Assembly: GCA_902775835.1 (NCBI GenBank)
Contig: CACYNZ010000011.1
Coordinates: 1-24,161, forward strand
Length of the DNA: 24,161 nt
Direction: 5' to 3'
Source: an uncultured Eubacteriales bacterium
GTDB taxonomy: Bacteria; Bacillota_A; Clostridia; Christensenellales; Aristaeellaceae
Below are positions 1 through 5,889 of the stretch, piece after piece. The notes under the pieces are model-generated. The model worked only from the letters and a program-made list of their open reading frames with translations. It did not search any database and was not told the DNA's origin. A program made the position numbers and the translations under genes. Positions within the stretch are counted from its first letter, which is position 1. The number at the start of each line of letters is the position of its first letter.

Positions 1-87
1 ATAAGTATCTGCGTATTTCTGGACCAGGCCTCGGAAATCGATTGAAAATCTGTCCCTGAGTACGGACCTCAGACTGGTTGCTTCCAT
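1..87 (-). CDS. 5' end of an unidentified minus-strand gene running off the left edge
   Basis: On the minus strand an ATG at 87-85 opens a frame that stays open for 29 codons to the window edge, beginning MEATSLRSVLRD. An AGGAGG lies at 105-100, 12 nt before the ATG, which is longer than ideal. A second ATG at 97 is only 2 nt from that motif and gives a less protein-like product. The start overlaps the end of the disrupted small gene at 69-358 by about 19 nt, as in coupled genes of one operon. The visible residues are too few to assign a family, so the function is unknown. The gene belongs to the AT-rich left block and is divergent from the S24 repressor at 464. The minus-strand promoter candidate at 263-291 could serve it. 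Confidence 0.4.
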   Translation of the reverse strand, partial: MEATSLRSVLRDRFSIDFRGLVQKYADTY

Positions 88-358
88 GATATGGCATTTC
101 CTCCTTTTTCAGCATTGCCCAGAGAATCAGAAGCAGATACAAAGGGAATAATATCCGCTCCGTAATTGATGAATCTCAGGGTTTCTACGACATGAATCTT
201 TCCGACCCTCGGCACCGCGTGCAGCGTCTGCTGATCTCGACTGCGGCAGCTGCCGTGTCCATATTGTATGACGTCTTGAGCTGAAAATCAATATTATTTC
301 TAACGTATATTTCATTAAATGCTCTTGTATCGTTAGAATTTCTATGATATATTGTCAT
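69..358 (-). pseudogene. Small gene next to the SOS box, apparently frame-disrupted
   Basis: An ATG at 358 opens a 57-codon frame (begins MTIYHRNSNDTRAFNEIYVR) ending at TAG 187-185. A second minus-strand frame, open from upstream of 215 to TGA 71-69, reads convincingly as protein (contains VGKIHVVETLRFINYGADII) and overlaps the first frame by about 30 nt. Joining them with one frame change near 215-225 would give a single product of about 97 residues, so I read this as one gene with a frameshift. Two separate tiny genes, or a sequencing error, are alternatives. The ATG is 28 nt from the LexA-type box at 387-398, so SOS control is plausible. No family recognised. The weak Shine-Dalgarno upstream of 358 lowers confidence. 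Confidence 0.4.
263..291 (-). promoter_or_regulatory. Candidate sigma-70/A promoter, minus strand
   Basis: Read on the minus strand: TTGATT at 291-286, a 17-bp spacer, and TACAAT at 268-263. Transcription would start near 256 and could drive the gene entering the left edge. It lies inside the disrupted small gene, which fits that gene being non-functional, but the match may be chance in an AT-rich stretch. Confidence 0.35.
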
Positions 359-385
359 CAGCGATATTTCTCTATACGCATAATT

Positions 386-399
386 TGAACAGATGTTCG
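386..399. promoter_or_regulatory. LexA/DinR-type SOS box
   Basis: GAACAGATGTTC at 387-398 fits the Bacillus-type LexA consensus GAAC-RNRY-GTTC at every position, and the flanks read T...G against C...G in the 14-bp form. It lies between two divergent starts (358 minus and 464 plus), where a repressor could control both. Possible binders are the host LexA or the S24 repressor encoded at 464. No clean -35/-10 pair was found around it; CATAAT at 379-384 is a possible -10. Confidence 0.6.
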
Positions 400-447
400 C
401 TCATTAATGCTTAATATGAATGGCCCCGGCTGCCGCTAATGCCGGTT

Positions 448-463
448 AGGAAGGAGGCTTCCT
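448..463 (+). promoter_or_regulatory. Hairpin enclosing the ribosome binding site of the S24 repressor gene
   Basis: AGGAAG (448-453), loop GAGG, CTTCCT (458-463) form a perfect 6-bp stem ending directly before the ATG at 464. The AGGAGG ribosome binding site (452-457) lies in the stem and loop, so folding would hide it. A second small dyad, CCGGC/GCCGG, lies just upstream (about 425-445). This suggests restrained translation of the repressor; it is an inference from base pairing only. Confidence 0.5.
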
Positions 464-1339
464 ATGCCTCAGAAATCAAATAGGTCAAAAGTTGTTTCTC
501 TCAGCAGAGCAGAAAAGACCTCTGCCAGAAAAGCTGCTACTACGAAGCTGCAGATGGGTGCAATCATCAGAAGTTATAGGCAGCGTGCAGGTCTCAGCAC
601 GAAAGAACTTGCTGCAATGCTCGGAACCACAGATGGGAGCATCCGGCATTGGGAAACGGATATGAACTATCCTCCCATGGATCAGCTGAAGAATCTATGC
701 GAAGTCCTGAGCATTCCTGTCGAAGAACTTTTCGGTCTGAAACCGGAGATGGTACTCGATGCCAATGAAACACATGTCATCAACTTCTACCGGCAGTCAA
801 GCGATGTCGGGAAAAGGATCATAGAGAATAACGCACAGTCTGTCTATGAATCTGAGCAGGAAGCGCACGATCTTGACCTGAAGTACCATTGCGATATTAT
901 TCCGCTCCAGGCTACACCAGCTGCCGCAGGGACCGGATGTGAATTCGTCGATGCTCGACCTGACTACCAGTTTATCCGCATCTCCGAACGGAGTCAGAAA
1001 GCCGATACTCTGATCCGGGTCTCTGGTCGGAGCATGGAGCCCAGGTATCATGATGGTGATCTCGTATTCGTGAAATATACAGAATCCGCTGAAGACGGCG
1101 ATGACGTAATCTGCGCCACTGCAGACGGTGCGGTGATCAAGCATAAAATCGGCAATAAACTGTACTCATTGAACAGGGATCTTCCCTATGGGGAGAAACA
1201 TGAAGATGACCATGTGCGGATCGTTGGAAAAGTGTTAGGGATTGTTGGGAAAGATGACCTGCCTGCGGAGGAAGATTACGACAAGCTCGAAGGTTTCCTC
1301 GCAAACAAAATCAGAAAATTCAAGAAAGAATACTGGTGA
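464..1339 (+). CDS. XRE-HTH / S24 peptidase transcriptional repressor (LexA/CI-like)
   Basis: 291 residues. A basic N-terminal tail (1-30) precedes an XRE-type helix-turn-helix (about 31-92, with LSTKELAAMLGTTDGSIRHW), then a linker and a C-terminal S24 peptidase domain (about 145-275). The Ser-Lys dyad is visible: S190 in VSGRSMEPRYHDGD and K226 in DGAVIKHK. An Ala-Gly pair at 155-156 (PAAAGTG) sits where LexA, UmuD and phage CI proteins self-cleave. Proteins of this build repress an element's genes and are inactivated by RecA-stimulated self-cleavage after DNA damage. The start has AGGAGG 6 nt upstream, held in a hairpin. The gene is divergent from the small minus-strand gene and followed after 41 nt by a truncated DUF5131 gene. 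Base composition is more AT-rich than in genes from 1799 onward, suggesting transfer. Family assignment is firm; the regulated genes are unknown. Confidence 0.93.
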   Translation: MPQKSNRSKVVSLSRAEKTSARKAATTKLQMGAIIRSYRQRAGLSTKELAAMLGTTDGSIRHWETDMNYPPMDQLKNLCEVLSIPVEELFGLKPEMVLDANETHVINFYRQSSDVGKRIIENNAQSVYESEQEAHDLDLKYHCDIIPLQATPAAAGTGCEFVDARPDYQFIRISERSQKADTLIRVSGRSMEPRYHDGDLVFVKYTESAEDGDDVICATADGAVIKHKIGNKLYSLNRDLPYGEKHEDDHVRIVGKVLGIVGKDDLPAEEDYDKLEGFLANKIRKFKKEYW

Positions 1340-1449
1340 AGGCTGAAAGCCATCCGATAGTCCGTAAGACGGGAGGTGACATGATGACTGCCTCGATAGA
1401 ATCTGTATGGAACCCCTGGCACGGCTGCCACCGGATCAGTTCTGGTTGC

Positions 1450-1544
1450 AGGTACTGCCCTGTCTTTTCCCCTTTAAAATGGCGGACCAGAATATGCTGC
1501 TCTTCCAGGCGGTCCTTGAGTTCACGGGTGGTGAGCAGTTCCAT
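1450..1544 (-). pseudogene. Truncated N-terminus of an unidentified minus-strand gene
   Basis: On the minus strand an ATG at 1544-1542 follows a GAAAGGATGG-like ribosome binding site, and a promoter-like pair lies further upstream (1630-1658). The first ~32 residues (MELLTTRELKDRLEEQHILV..) read as genuine protein. Beyond about 1450 the frame becomes antisense to the DUF5131 fragment and runs on to 1320, into the 3' end of the S24 gene, so the native C-terminus has been lost. The segment ILVRHFKGE resembles the C-terminal part of histidinol-phosphate aminotransferases, but a Met with its own ribosome binding site argues for an N-terminus instead. I leave the function open. It shares about 10 bp (GCAGGTACTGC region) with the end of the DUF5131 fragment. 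Confidence 0.45.
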
Positions 1545-1629
1545 GGAGATCCATCCTTTCCAGCCCCTCAGGCTTCAGCTTATAAGCAGAGGGCAAATGC
1601 ATTGCGGAAAATTGTCCGGCATTTCCGCG

Positions 1630-1658
1630 ATGATACCACACTCCGCAGAGCGAAGCAA
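1630..1658 (-). promoter_or_regulatory. Promoter candidate for the truncated gene at 1544
   Basis: On the minus strand: TTGCTT at 1658-1653, a 17-bp spacer, TATCAT at 1635-1630. Transcription would start about 80 nt before the ATG at 1544. It is 60 bp from the plus-strand MATE promoter at 1719, giving a divergent arrangement. Confidence 0.5.
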
Positions 1659-1718
1659 GGACGGGAGCGGGAAGAAGCGGGAAAGGGAAGGCCGGACGGG
1701 AAAATCATGACGGATGAC

Positions 1719-1746
1719 TTGCATTCTGGGACGACGTCGGTACAAT
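1719..1746 (+). promoter_or_regulatory. Promoter candidate for the MATE gene
   Basis: TTGCAT (1719-1724), 16-bp spacer, TACAAT (1741-1746), followed by a leader of about 45 nt to the ATG at 1799. Confidence 0.5.
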
Positions 1747-1764
1747 TCCATGGGATGATACGCG

Positions 1765-1784
1765 CGCCCGACACTTATCGGGCG
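1765..1784 (+). promoter_or_regulatory. Leader hairpin just before the MATE ribosome binding site
   Basis: CGCCCG (1765-1770) and CGGGCG (1779-1784) form a perfect 6-bp stem with an 8-nt loop. The stem ends directly before the GGAAGGAG ribosome binding site. It has no T-run, so it is not an intrinsic terminator. It could affect mRNA stability or translation; no known riboswitch motif was recognised. Confidence 0.4.
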
Positions 1785-1798
1785 GGAAGGAGACGCAC

Positions 1799-3130
1799 AT
1801 GGCAGGGATCCGCATGACGGAGGGCAGCATACCGAAGCATCTTCTGAGGTTCGGACTGCCGCTTCTTCTGTCGAACATGTTCCAGCTGACCTATAATGCG
1901 GTGGATTCCATGATCCTGGGCCGCATGGTGGGCATGGAGGCTCTTGCGGCCTCGGGTACGGCGGGACCGCTGATGAACCTGCTGGTGCTGGCCATCTCCG
2001 GACTGTGCATCGGCGCAGGGGTAATCATGAGCGAGTTCTACGGCGCCGGGGACATGAAAGGGCTGCGGCAGGAGCTGGCCGTGCTGCTGAAGACCGGCGG
2101 AGGCAGCGCTGTGATCATTGCGCTGGCGGCGGAAATCCTGCTGACGCAGATCATGGGATGGCTGAAGGTGCCCGGGGAACTGTACGGACCGGCCGGTATC
2201 TATCTTGCCTGGATCCTGCCCGGGATTCCCGCGACCTTTGCCTGCAATGCCCTGGCGGCGTGCATCAAGAGCATGGGCAATGCCATGGTGCCGCTGATCA
2301 TGCTGGCGGCGGGCAGTGTGGTGAATATTCTTCTGGACCTGCTGTTCGTGAACATGGGACTCGGGATTCAGGGGGCGGCCATGGCCACGCTGATTTCCCA
2401 GTACCTGACGGCCGCTCTTCTGGGTGCGTATCTGCTTCTGCGTCTGCCGCAGGCAAGACCTGCCGGGGATGACTGGAAAACGAACCGTGCCCTGCTCTCC
2501 CGGACGCTCCGGGACGGCGGGATCACGGCATTGCAGCAGGCCTGCCAGCCGGTGGGCAAGCTCATGATCCAGGGTGCCGTGAACGGTCTGGGCGTAAATG
2601 CCATGGCGGCCTTCAACGCGGTGACGCGCATGGATGACTACGCGTGCCTGCCGGAACAGAACCTGTCCTCCAGCGTGACCACGTTCCTGGCCCAGAACCG
2701 TGGCGCCGGGCATCGGGAAAGGGTGAAGGGCGGATTCCTGACCGGACTGGTGATGGAGGCGGTATACGGTCTGGGTATCGGGCTTGTGGTGTTCATTGCC
2801 AGGGACTGGCTCATGAGTCTGTTCGTGGACCCGGCGCGCACTGAGGTCATGGACATGGGCCGGGAATATCTTCTGTACATGTCGCTGTTCTATTTCCTTC
2901 CTGCCATGACGAACCTCTGTCAGGGATTTTTCCGGGGCATGGGCATGATGAAGGTGACGCTGGCGGCCACCATTACCCAGATATCCATCCGGGTACTTGT
3001 GGTGCTGCTGGGCATTTCAGGACTGGGCCTGCGGGCGGTGGCCTTCGGGTCCGCGGCGGGATGGCTGGTCATGCTGGCCTGGGAAGTGCCGCTTCTTGTG
3101 CACACCATGCGCAGGTATACACGTGCCTGA
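1799..3130 (+). CDS. MATE family multidrug/toxin efflux transporter
   Basis: 443 residues, the usual length of a MATE (NorM/DinF superfamily) exporter, a membrane antiporter that uses Na+ or H+ gradients to expel drugs or metabolites. The N-terminus (GSIPKHLLRFGLPLLLSNMF, then QLTYNAVDSMILGRMVG) is the hallmark first helix of the family. About twelve hydrophobic segments arranged as two similar halves follow, with the second half starting near residue 240. ATG 1799 is preceded by AAGGAG at 8 nt. The gene has its own promoter and leader hairpin and is followed by a weak hairpin/T-run at 3132-3157, so it is probably monocistronic. GC content rises sharply here compared with the block before 1458. 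The substrate cannot be inferred. Confidence 0.93.
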   Translation: MAGIRMTEGSIPKHLLRFGLPLLLSNMFQLTYNAVDSMILGRMVGMEALAASGTAGPLMNLLVLAISGLCIGAGVIMSEFYGAGDMKGLRQELAVLLKTGGGSAVIIALAAEILLTQIMGWLKVPGELYGPAGIYLAWILPGIPATFACNALAACIKSMGNAMVPLIMLAAGSVVNILLDLLFVNMGLGIQGAAMATLISQYLTAALLGAYLLLRLPQARPAGDDWKTNRALLSRTLRDGGITALQQACQPVGKLMIQGAVNGLGVNAMAAFNAVTRMDDYACLPEQNLSSSVTTFLAQNRGAGHRERVKGGFLTGLVMEAVYGLGIGLVVFIARDWLMSLFVDPARTEVMDMGREYLLYMSLFYFLPAMTNLCQGFFRGMGMMKVTLAATITQISIRVLVVLLGISGLGLRAVAFGSAAGWLVMLAWEVPLLVHTMRRYTRA

Positions 3131-3131
3131 C

Positions 3132-3157
3132 AGACATCGGGCATGTCTCTGGCTTTT
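3132..3157 (+). terminator. Weak intrinsic terminator candidate after the MATE gene
   Basis: AGACAT (3132-3137), loop CGGGC, ATGTCT (3143-3148), then CTGGCTTTT. The stem is short and not GC-rich, and the T-run starts 5 nt after it. It is placed right after the stop at 3130 and abuts the next promoter. Confidence 0.4.
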
Positions 3158-3159
3158 CC

Positions 3160-3188
3160 TTGTCAAGCCGGAACGGGCATGATACAAT
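3160..3188 (+). promoter_or_regulatory. Promoter of the GNAT-thymidine kinase operon
   Basis: TTGTCA (3160-3165), exactly 17 bp, TACAAT (3183-3188). The expected start near 3195 leaves a short leader before the AGGAGG and ATG at 3223. Confidence 0.75.
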
Positions 3189-3222
3189 CAGGGACCGCGG
3201 TATGCGGAAGAGGAGGCACGCA

Positions 3223-4026
3223 ATGCAGCATTTACAACATCCTCTCACTCCGGTGAACGGAATCCCGGCAGAGGACGTTTTTCTTGTCATGGACGATCTC
3301 GGCAGTCAGGTCGGCATGGGCTATGTGGTCTGCCAGTTTCAGCAGCATCTGGATCCGGACTGCCCCATCAATATTTACGCATCCCTGGAGTCGGCTTCCT
3401 CGGCCCGGTATCTTCTGTCCGGCGCCCTGGTGGCAAGGGCACGCCAGATGCGGGACATGAATCCCAATGCCCGGGCCAGGGTGTATACGGCCGTACGGGT
3501 GGATGACGAGGCCCAGCAGGCATTCTATCGCGAGAACGGATGGAACCTGGAGCATACGGAAGTGCGGCTCAAGCTGAACCCCGCGGCCGCTGAGAACCGT
3601 TTTCCCATGGGCAGCGTGATCCGCGAAATCCCGCTGAACACGCAGGAGGAGCAGATGGGCCTTCTGTCCCGGATGGCGGCCAATGATGTGACGCACCTGG
3701 ACATGGGCTTCCTGTTTCAGGTCATGCGCACGCCGCATTTCCGGGCGCTGGGCATTACAAGGGGGAACCAGATCCTGGCGGAGGCCGTGGTGGCCGGCAA
3801 CAACAAGAACTGTGAGCTGCTGGCCGTCTATGTGTCCCCGGAAAGCCGGATGCAGGGCATCGGCAAGGCACTGGTGGCGCATCTCATGACGGTGATGGCG
3901 TCCGAAGGCGCCACGGAATTCACGGTGCGCATGATGACGCGCTCCGCCCCGCAGATGGCGCTGAGCCGCGCGTTTTCCCCGGAAACCCTGGATACGCTGA
4001 CCGTGTTCCCGGAACTGAGTCTGTAA
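3223..4026 (+). CDS. GNAT family N-acetyltransferase (two GNAT-like halves)
   Basis: 267 residues from ATG 3223, chosen because AGGAGG lies 6 nt upstream and upstream in-frame codons precede the promoter. The C-terminal half carries the acetyl-CoA-binding motif A of GNAT enzymes (LLAVYVSPESRMQGIGKALV, about residues 203-222), with the RxxGxG pyrophosphate-binding loop. The N-terminal half (about 10-120) also resembles a GNAT fold, with an ARVYTAVRVDDEAQQAFYRENGW stretch typical of the last GNAT strands, so this is probably a tandem enzyme with one degenerate domain. The acceptor substrate is unknown. It is co-transcribed with the thymidine kinase 17 nt downstream, and no functional link between the two is evident. 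Confidence 0.82.
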   Translation: MQHLQHPLTPVNGIPAEDVFLVMDDLGSQVGMGYVVCQFQQHLDPDCPINIYASLESASSARYLLSGALVARARQMRDMNPNARARVYTAVRVDDEAQQAFYRENGWNLEHTEVRLKLNPAAAENRFPMGSVIREIPLNTQEEQMGLLSRMAANDVTHLDMGFLFQVMRTPHFRALGITRGNQILAEAVVAGNNKNCELLAVYVSPESRMQGIGKALVAHLMTVMASEGATEFTVRMMTRSAPQMALSRAFSPETLDTLTVFPELSL

Positions 4027-4043
4027 AGGGGAGTGCAGAAGAA

Positions 4044-4622
4044 ATGGCGAAACTGTATTACCGGTATGGGGCCATGGGTTCTTCCAAGACCGCCAATGCC
4101 ATCATGGTGCGCTACAACTATATCGAGCGCGGGCAGAAGGTCCTGATGATCAAGCCGGCCATGGAAACCCGGGACGGCGAGCATATGCTGTCCTCGCGCT
4201 GCGGGCTGACGGCGCCCTGTGTGTACATGGAAGAAGTGCCGGACATGGACGTGAAGCAGTATGACTGCCTCATCGTGGACGAGGCGCAGTTCCTGACCAG
4301 GGAGCAGGTGGAGTTTCTGGTGCATGTGGTGGACGATCTGGGTATTCCGGTCATCTGCTACGGTCTGCGCGCGGATTTCCAGGGCAATTTCTTTGAGGGC
4401 AGCCTGAACCTCATGGCCTGCGCGGACACCATTGAGGAGATCAAGACGATCTGCTGGTGCGGGCGCAAGGCCACGTGCAATGCCCGGATCATGAACGGGC
4501 GCGTGGTCAAGGAAGGCGATCAGATTCTCCTTGGCGGCAACAGCCAGTATGTCTCCCTGTGCCGCAAGCACTGGAGAAGCGGGGAACTGGGACCCTTCCG
4601 CGAGCTGAGCATGGGCGACTGA
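4044..4622 (+). CDS. tdk: Thymidine kinase
   Basis: 192 residues, typical of type II thymidine kinase, which phosphorylates thymidine to dTMP with ATP in the salvage pathway in the cytoplasm. The P-loop is GAMGSSKT (9-16); the usual form is GxMxSGKS/T, so the Gly before Lys is Ser here. VDEAQF (78-83) holds the magnesium-binding Asp and the catalytic Glu80. The nucleotide-recognition segment CYGLRADFQG (105-114) is present. Zinc ligands appear as C137 and C139 (CWCGRKA) and the Cys and His of CRKH near the C-terminus, matching the E. coli-type arrangement. It is the second gene of its operon and is followed by a strong terminator. Confidence 0.95.
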   Translation: MAKLYYRYGAMGSSKTANAIMVRYNYIERGQKVLMIKPAMETRDGEHMLSSRCGLTAPCVYMEEVPDMDVKQYDCLIVDEAQFLTREQVEFLVHVVDDLGIPVICYGLRADFQGNFFEGSLNLMACADTIEEIKTICWCGRKATCNARIMNGRVVKEGDQILLGGNSQYVSLCRKHWRSGELGPFRELSMGD

Positions 4623-4652
4623 AGCCCTTTTCCAAAAGCGAGATAGAGAAAC

Positions 4653-4686
4653 AAAGGTCTGATGCGGGAACGTGTCAGGCCTTTTT
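4653..4686 (+). terminator. Intrinsic terminator after tdk
   Basis: AAAGGTCTGA (4653-4662) pairs with TCAGGCCTTT (4675-4684) including one G-U pair, loop of 12 nt, then a T-run merging with the stem (TTTTT 4682-4686). Confidence 0.85.
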
Positions 4687-4711
4687 GCGTTCCGGTGAAA
4701 GGCCGAAATGA

Positions 4712-4740
4712 TTGAACGCGCGGACGAAAAACCATATAAT
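4712..4740 (+). promoter_or_regulatory. Promoter of the sugar kinase / TIM-barrel operon
   Basis: TTGAAC (4712-4717), exactly 17 bp, consensus TATAAT (4735-4740). The expected start is near 4747, giving a leader of about 95 nt to ATG 4842 in which I see no known riboswitch. Confidence 0.85.
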
Positions 4741-4841
4741 GCTATGCAGGAAGTCAGATAAGACGTGAAACAGAAAAGCATCCGGACAGATCAGGCAGGG
4801 AAAGTATATGGCGCTGGCCAGTGTGGAAAGAGGGAAAATAC

Positions 4842-5855
4842 ATGGCGGGATATCTGCTGGGCATTGACGCCGGGGCGACGAAAACGGCGTTTATACTGTA
4901 TGACCTTGAAAGGAACAGGGCGTGGCAGTTGTACGGCGGGTGCGGGAATCATGAGGGCCTCCCGGGCGGATACGCGGAGCTTGAAAAGATGATGGAAGCG
5001 CATCTCAATCGCCTGTGCGCCTGTGCCGGCGTGACCCTTAAGGACATTGCGGGGGCGGGGCTTGGCGTGGCCGGGGTGGATACCCGCAGGCAGCACGGGA
5101 TCATAGCCGGGATCTTCTCGAAAATCGGGCTTGAACGGTTCGTGCTGGCCAATGATGCCGTGCTGGGCATCAAGGCGGAATGCGATGCGGGCATCTGCGC
5201 TGTGAACGGCACCGGTTTCTGCGTATACGGGATTGACCGGCAGGGACAGACCGCCCAGGTGGGCGGCCTGGATCAGCTGAGCGGCGATCTCGGAGGCGGG
5301 AAGGTATATGCGCAGCGCGCTCTGGCGGCGGTGTACAGCGAGCTGGAAAAGGGCGGGCCGAAGACGGACATGACCGGCGGCGCGCTTTCCATCCTGGGCA
5401 TAACGGATCCGGGACTGTTTGCGGAAAGGGTATCCGAATGCATGGAAAGTCCGGACAGTGCCATGTATATCCGCGGTATGTCCATGCTCCTGCATGACTG
5501 CGCCGGGGCCGGGGATGCGGTGGCGTCCTCCATTCTTCGCGCGTCCGGGGAGGAATACGCCAGATGCGTACAGGGCGTGCTCAGGCATCTGCCGGGTCTT
5601 GCGGAGCATGGGGACGTGAACCTGATCCTGGTGGGCTCCTGCTTCCTGCGCGCCAGCTGCGGTCTGACACGGCAGAGCATGGAACAGAAGCTGAAGGAGC
5701 TGTGCCCGGAAATCACTTTCTCCATCCGTCCGATTGGGACGGAGCCTGTGGCCGGGGCCCTGTTCTGGGCGCTGGAGCAGGCCGGACTAAACGGCGACAG
5801 GGAACTGGAAATGCGGGTTCGGCAGGCAGCAGAGAGTGCAGAGAATATCGGGTAA
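4842..5855 (+). CDS. BadF/BadG/BcrA/BcrD-type kinase, N-acetylglucosamine kinase-like
   Basis: 337 residues from ATG 4842, chosen over the in-frame GTG at 4821 because AAGAGGG sits 7 nt upstream. The actin-like ATPase fold starts with GIDAGATKTAF (phosphate-1 loop, D9). It continues with GLGVAGVDT, LANDAVLG (an Asp-containing connect segment), GICAVNGTGF (phosphate 2) and GLDQLSGDLGGGKVYAQ, a pattern typical of N-acetylglucosamine kinases in this family. Such enzymes phosphorylate amino sugars released from wall or dietary glycans in the cytoplasm. The activator subunits of benzoyl-CoA reductase share the fold but carry an iron-sulfur cysteine pair not evident here. The gene is followed at 34 nt by an unassigned TIM-barrel-like protein, probably in one transcript. 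Substrate specificity is inferred, not shown. Confidence 0.85.
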   Translation: MAGYLLGIDAGATKTAFILYDLERNRAWQLYGGCGNHEGLPGGYAELEKMMEAHLNRLCACAGVTLKDIAGAGLGVAGVDTRRQHGIIAGIFSKIGLERFVLANDAVLGIKAECDAGICAVNGTGFCVYGIDRQGQTAQVGGLDQLSGDLGGGKVYAQRALAAVYSELEKGGPKTDMTGGALSILGITDPGLFAERVSECMESPDSAMYIRGMSMLLHDCAGAGDAVASSILRASGEEYARCVQGVLRHLPGLAEHGDVNLILVGSCFLRASCGLTRQSMEQKLKELCPEITFSIRPIGTEPVAGALFWALEQAGLNGDRELEMRVRQAAESAENIG

Positions 5856-5889
5856 GACTGACATGGAATAGAGCGGAGGAGGACAGGCG

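Larger units (their letters stand above)
1381..1710 (+). pseudogene. Truncated DUF5131 (phage Gp37/Gp68-like) gene
   Basis: After GGAGGTGA (1372-1379), the frame from ATG 1381 (or 1384, better spaced) encodes ESVWNPWHGCHRISSGCRYC, the start of DUF5131 family proteins. Their conserved three cysteines (GC...SxGCxxC) are all present. After the last cysteine codon (1456-1458) homology stops: the family continues with Tyr/Val and about 200 more residues, while here the frame reads through unrelated sequence to a stop at 1710. DUF5131 genes are common in phages and integrated elements, often beside S24 regulators or the three-Cys-motif partner TcmP. The break coincides with an oppositely oriented gene N-terminus on the other strand, so this is the scar of a deletion or insertion. 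The product is unlikely to be functional. Confidence 0.75.

Noticed and set aside
298..338. Inverted repeat TTCTAACG...CGTTAGAA with a 25-bp gap
   Set aside because: It lies inside the 57-codon minus-strand frame and the spacing is long for an operator; it may be chance in AT-rich DNA.
1457..1544. Minus-strand fragment as a histidinol-phosphate aminotransferase C-terminus (ILVRHFKGE)
   Set aside because: Only about nine residues are similar, and the Met with its own ribosome binding site and promoter points to an N-terminus, so no name was assigned.
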